A stretch of 64,000 bases of DNA from JAJDIA01 sp031555145. Its GTDB lineage: Bacteria; Bacteroidota; Bacteroidia; Bacteroidales; Tannerellaceae. The position numbers and the translations under genes were made by a program. This document shows positions 61,142 to 64,000 of the stretch, piece by piece (positions within the stretch are counted from its first letter, which is position 1; each line of letters starts with the position of its first letter). Where the stretch lies: the NCBI GenBank assembly GCA_031555145.1, contig JAVBUR010000067.1:43437-107436 (forward strand), in the 5' to 3' direction. The notes under the pieces are model-generated. The model had not been told where the DNA came from. It ran no database searches and saw nothing but the letters and a program-made list of their open reading frames with translations.

Positions 61142-61945
61142 ATGCAAGATATATTGGAAGACATCATAGCCGCCAAGCGTCTCGAAATAGAACGTCACAA
61201 GCGTGCCATCAGCCTCCACCTGTTACTTGCCATGGGCAGCGAACGGATGGAGCGTCCCACTCACTCAATGCGTGCCGCTCTGTCCGCGTCGTCCACCGGC
61301 ATCATTGCCGAGTTCAAACGGAAAAGCCCTTCGAAAGGTTGGTTGTTTCCGGAAGCAGTTGTTACCGACGTAGTTCCTGCCTACGAACAGGCCGGTGCAT
61401 CCGCCTGCTCCATCCTCACCGATGGTCCGTTCTTCGGCGGCTCACTGGGCGACCTGCAACGAGCTCGTCATGCAGTCCATCTTCCGCTACTTCGGAAAGA
61501 CTTTATCATCGACCCCTACCAGCTATTCCAGTCACGGGTGATGGGTGCCGACGCTGTCCTGCTGATAGCCGCCTGCCTCACGCCCACTCAATGCCTCGAG
61601 TTGGCAGAAATAGCGCATCAGCTACAATTGGAAGTGTTACTGGAGATTCACCACGAAGACGAACTCGGCCACCTGAACCCTTTTGTCGATATGCTCGGCG
61701 TCAACAACCGCCACCTCGGTACGTTCCACACCGATATACAGCACTCCTTCCGCCTGATCAAACAACTGCAAGCTGCGGCTCTCGGCTTCGATCCCCTGTT
61801 CGTTGCCGAGAGTGGCATCTCTGATCCGGTGACCGTATCCGATCTGCGCTCCGCCGGTTTCCGGGGATTCCTGATCGGCGAAACGTTTATGAAGACCGGC
61901 CAACCCGGACTCACCTTGTCTGACTTTAAAGCCCACATCGTATGA
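61142..61945 (+). CDS. trpC: Indole-3-glycerol-phosphate synthase
   Basis: 267 residues in a TIM barrel. Landmarks: IIAEFKRKSPSKGWL, GASACSILTDGPFFGGSL, PLLRKDFIIDPYQLFQSRVMGADA, LLEIHHEDE, LGVNNR and VAESGISDP. No TrpF domain is fused to it, unlike in E. coli. It overlaps the next gene by four bases (ATGA). Confidence 0.96.
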   Translation: MQDILEDIIAAKRLEIERHKRAISLHLLLAMGSERMERPTHSMRAALSASSTGIIAEFKRKSPSKGWLFPEAVVTDVVPAYEQAGASACSILTDGPFFGGSLGDLQRARHAVHLPLLRKDFIIDPYQLFQSRVMGADAVLLIAACLTPTQCLELAEIAHQLQLEVLLEIHHEDELGHLNPFVDMLGVNNRHLGTFHTDIQHSFRLIKQLQAAALGFDPLFVAESGISDPVTVSDLRSAGFRGFLIGETFMKTGQPGLTLSDFKAHIV

Positions 61946-63333
61946 TTATCAAAGTATGCGGTATGCGTGAGCCCGATAATATCGCGCAACTGTCCACCCT
62001 TCCGGCAGACTGGATGGGACTGATCTTTTATCCCCTATCGCCCCGGTATGCAGGTAATCTGCCGCCCACAGCCGTCAAAGACATCCCCTGCCGGAAAGTC
62101 GGCGTCTTTGTCAACGCCACATATAACGAAATACTGGAAAAGGTGAATGCCTACCGGTTGGATTATGTGCAGTTACACGGCGACGAAACGCCCGACGACT
62201 GCTACGCCCTGCAAAAAAGAGGCCTTGCCGTGATCAAGGCTTTCCCCATCAGCACAGCCGAAGACCTGGCGGCTACTACACCGTATGAAGGGCGCGTCGA
62301 CTACTTTCTGTTTGACACCCGATGCGCCGCTTACGGCGGATCAGGCCGTTCGTTTGACTGGTCGCTCCTCTCCCACTACACCGGACAGACACCTTTCCTG
62401 CTTAGCGGCGGCATCCATCCCGGCAGTCTCGACGGTCTTCGTCAGCTCTCTCATCCCCGTTTCGCAGGTATCGACCTCAACAGCGGCTTCGAAACCGCAC
62501 CGGGACATAAAGATATTTCCCAACTCCACGCATTTATTCACGCATTTAAAACATCAACAGATATGAACCGTATCCAAGCATTATTCGACACAAAGAAAAA
62601 CGATATTTTCTCCGTCTACTTCACCGCCGGCTTTCCCCGGCTGGACGACACACTTCCCGTCCTCCGCGCCCTGCAAGCCAACGGCATTGATATGGTCGAG
62701 ATAGGCATACCCTTCTCCGACCCCATGGCCGATGGCCCCGTCATCCAGGCCTCTTCCACCCAGGCGCTACGCAACGGCATGAGCCTCCGCCACCTGTTTG
62801 AACAATTGAAAGACGTACGACAGGAAATAACCATCCCCCTCATCTTTATGGGCTACCTCAATCCCATCATGCAGTATGGTTTCGAACACTTCTGCCGGGA
62901 CTGTGCCGCCACGGGCATCGACGGCATGATCATCCCCGACCTCCCCTTTGCTGACTACCTGGCCGATTACAAACTGGTGGCCGATCGATACGGACTCTCT
63001 ATCATCATGCTTATCTCGCCCGAAACATCCGACGAACGCATCCGGCAGATCGACCGTCACACGAATGGTTTTATCTATGTCGTCTCCAGCGCAGCCACCA
63101 CCGGCACCCAATCTTCCTTCGACGACGCCCGGCAAGCCTACTTCCGCCGCATCCAGTCCATGCAGTTACACAACCCGCACCTCATCGGCTTCGGCATCAG
63201 CAACCATACGACCTATCAAGCCGCCACCGCCCACGCCCCTGGCGCCATCATCGGAAGCAAATTCATCCAACTTCTCCAAAGTGAACCGACGGTAGAGCAG
63301 GCAGTAAATAAGCTATGCGAAACGATCCGGTAA
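61942..63333 (+). CDS. trpFA: TrpF-TrpA fusion: phosphoribosylanthranilate isomerase / tryptophan synthase alpha chain
   Basis: 463 residues in a single frame. Residues 1-207 are TrpF: KVCGMREPDN with the catalytic Cys6, VQLHGDE, FLFDTR with Asp125, LLSGGIHP. From Met208 (nt 62563) the sequence is a complete TrpA: DMVEIGIPFSDPMADGP with catalytic Glu253 and Asp264, IPLIFMGYLNPIMQYG, VVSSAATTGTQ, GFGISN and GSKFIQLL. No stop separates them: the frame crosses FKTSTDMNRIQALFD, and the usual short gap between genes is replaced by read-through. Internal initiation at Met208 could also give free TrpA. Order in the operon fits trpF before trpA in relatives. Confidence 0.93.
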   Translation: MIIKVCGMREPDNIAQLSTLPADWMGLIFYPLSPRYAGNLPPTAVKDIPCRKVGVFVNATYNEILEKVNAYRLDYVQLHGDETPDDCYALQKRGLAVIKAFPISTAEDLAATTPYEGRVDYFLFDTRCAAYGGSGRSFDWSLLSHYTGQTPFLLSGGIHPGSLDGLRQLSHPRFAGIDLNSGFETAPGHKDISQLHAFIHAFKTSTDMNRIQALFDTKKNDIFSVYFTAGFPRLDDTLPVLRALQANGIDMVEIGIPFSDPMADGPVIQASSTQALRNGMSLRHLFEQLKDVRQEITIPLIFMGYLNPIMQYGFEHFCRDCAATGIDGMIIPDLPFADYLADYKLVADRYGLSIIMLISPETSDERIRQIDRHTNGFIYVVSSAATTGTQSSFDDARQAYFRRIQSMQLHNPHLIGFGISNHTTYQAATAHAPGAIIGSKFIQLLQSEPTVEQAVNKLCETIR

Positions 63334-63425
63334 GGATTGTGTATATACCTTCAGGTCTGTCCGGAATTGAATATCCGGCATCCTGTCATTTGTGGTAGAA
63401 CACCCTTTTACCGTATAAATGGCAA

Positions 63426-64000
63426 TTGCATGAAAAATGCTTCCACCCTTTCACTTTCTTCAGTTGGTCAGCAAGTTAGCGTGGAAGGAGGGGCTGTTTT
63501 ACCTGTTTCCTTCCACTTCTCCTTCCACTGTCATTATTGACGATGTCGGGAAGAGGTACCGCCTACATCCAAAGATTTTATTATCAACACAATAACTATT
63601 TATCCTTCGCACAACTGTGCGAAGACGTTGGCTATAGCCGGATAGGAAACGGGATACTGATATTCTATTGCCATTATTACCAACTATTAGCAGCACCAAC
63701 AGGAGGTTTTAATTCCGGAGACTTGATGATCTATCCTCTCACCAGGGTGGAAATTTCTTTGCATCTAGGTGCAAATGTCTTTCCACCCGGGTGGGAACAT
63801 GTTTGCACTTATGGTGCGAAGGATAGGAGATTGGTATGTTGACAACAAAGGTTCAGTAGGTCGGCAATACATCTTCCCGATATCGTCAATAATGACAGTG
63901 GAAGGAGAAGTGGAAGGAAACAGGTAAAACAGCCCCTCCTTCCACGCTAACTTGCTGACCAACTGAAGAAAGTGAAAGGGTGGAAGCATTTTTCATGCAA
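63426..64000. repeat. Large inverted-repeat element (cut by window end)
   Basis: Arms of 128 bp (63426-63553 with 63873-64000) are complementary with a single mismatch; the right arm reaches the window end so the repeat may extend. The 319-bp core contains a 12-bp inverted pair (63601-63612 with 63814-63825) and small dyads such as CTTCGCACAACTGTGCGAAG and TTCCACCCGGGTGGGAA. No convincing coding frame. It lies 92 bp after the trp operon; 63334-63425 shows no gene. It resembles a non-autonomous repeat or MITE-like element. Confidence 0.9.

Noticed and set aside
63337..63989. Short ORFs in the terminal inverted repeat
   Set aside because: Located in arms and core of a nested palindrome, without start-site or protein signals.
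5527..64000. CRISPR arrays or phage defence systems
   Set aside because: No regularly spaced repeats with unique spacers and no cas or defence-like genes were seen.

Overview
This window looks like chromosome from a gut Bacteroidales, most likely Parabacteroides or a close relative. The genus is an inference. What I can see is SusC/SusD and FecR/ECF-sigma genes, signal-peptidase-II lipoproteins, many secreted glycoside hydrolases, and -7 promoter boxes of the Bacteroidetes type (TAnnTTTG) ahead of many genes and tRNAs. There are about 50 protein genes, three tRNAs, two amino-acid leader peptides with attenuators, a probable preQ1 riboswitch, many intrinsic terminators and two large nested inverted-repeat elements.

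Layout. 1-5371 (minus): a histidine operon, hisL-hisG-GNAT-hisD-hisC-hisB-lipoprotein, tightly overlapped and headed by a leader peptide with five consecutive His codons and a terminator. 5372-15333: a decayed ORF, panB (pantothenate), a CPA2-type cation/H+ antiporter, htpG, iorA-iorB (indolepyruvate:ferredoxin oxidoreductase), mltG and tRNA-Ser. 15334-25408: degenerate hairpin repeats, then an AT-rich polysaccharide-utilisation-type locus (ECF sigma, FecR anti-sigma, SusC with STN domain, SusD, GH2). 25417-33831: further glycan and accessory genes on the minus strand (GH2 exo-glucosaminidase type, efflux-adaptor-like lipoprotein, HAD phosphatase, Crp-like regulator, GH92 alpha-mannosidase). 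33852-42312: housekeeping genes (DUF721, recF, TPR membrane protein, ribH, tRNA-Tyr, tRNA-Gly, fabD, tatA, tatC, rhlE, a beta-propeller protein, and a queuosine-precursor transporter behind a preQ1-I-like aptamer). 42505-50092: GntR/ABC operon, NTF2-like protein, GH20, GH30, alpha/beta hydrolase. 50253-56189: a four-subunit 2-oxoacid:ferredoxin oxidoreductase operon with an extra 55-residue membrane protein, a putative porin and a solute-binding protein. 56208-63333: the complete tryptophan operon, trpL-trpB-trpE-trpG-trpD-trpC-trp(F-A), headed by a Trp-Trp leader peptide with attenuator and ending in an in-frame TrpF-TrpA fusion. 63334-64000: a large inverted-repeat element cut by the window end.

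How it fits together. Three small-molecule pathways (His, Trp, queuosine) appear to be controlled by RNA leaders that start at or close to predicted transcription starts. The secreted hydrolases (GH92, GH20, two GH2, GH30), the SusCD pair and the lipoproteins fit use of host or dietary glycans. The two ferredoxin-linked 2-oxoacid oxidoreductases fit anaerobic amino-acid metabolism.

Strongest items for a second look: the preQ1-I-like riboswitch whose 5' end nearly coincides with the predicted transcription start, the TrpF-TrpA fusion, the paired His and Trp attenuators, and the 375-bp nested palindrome inside the trp operon.
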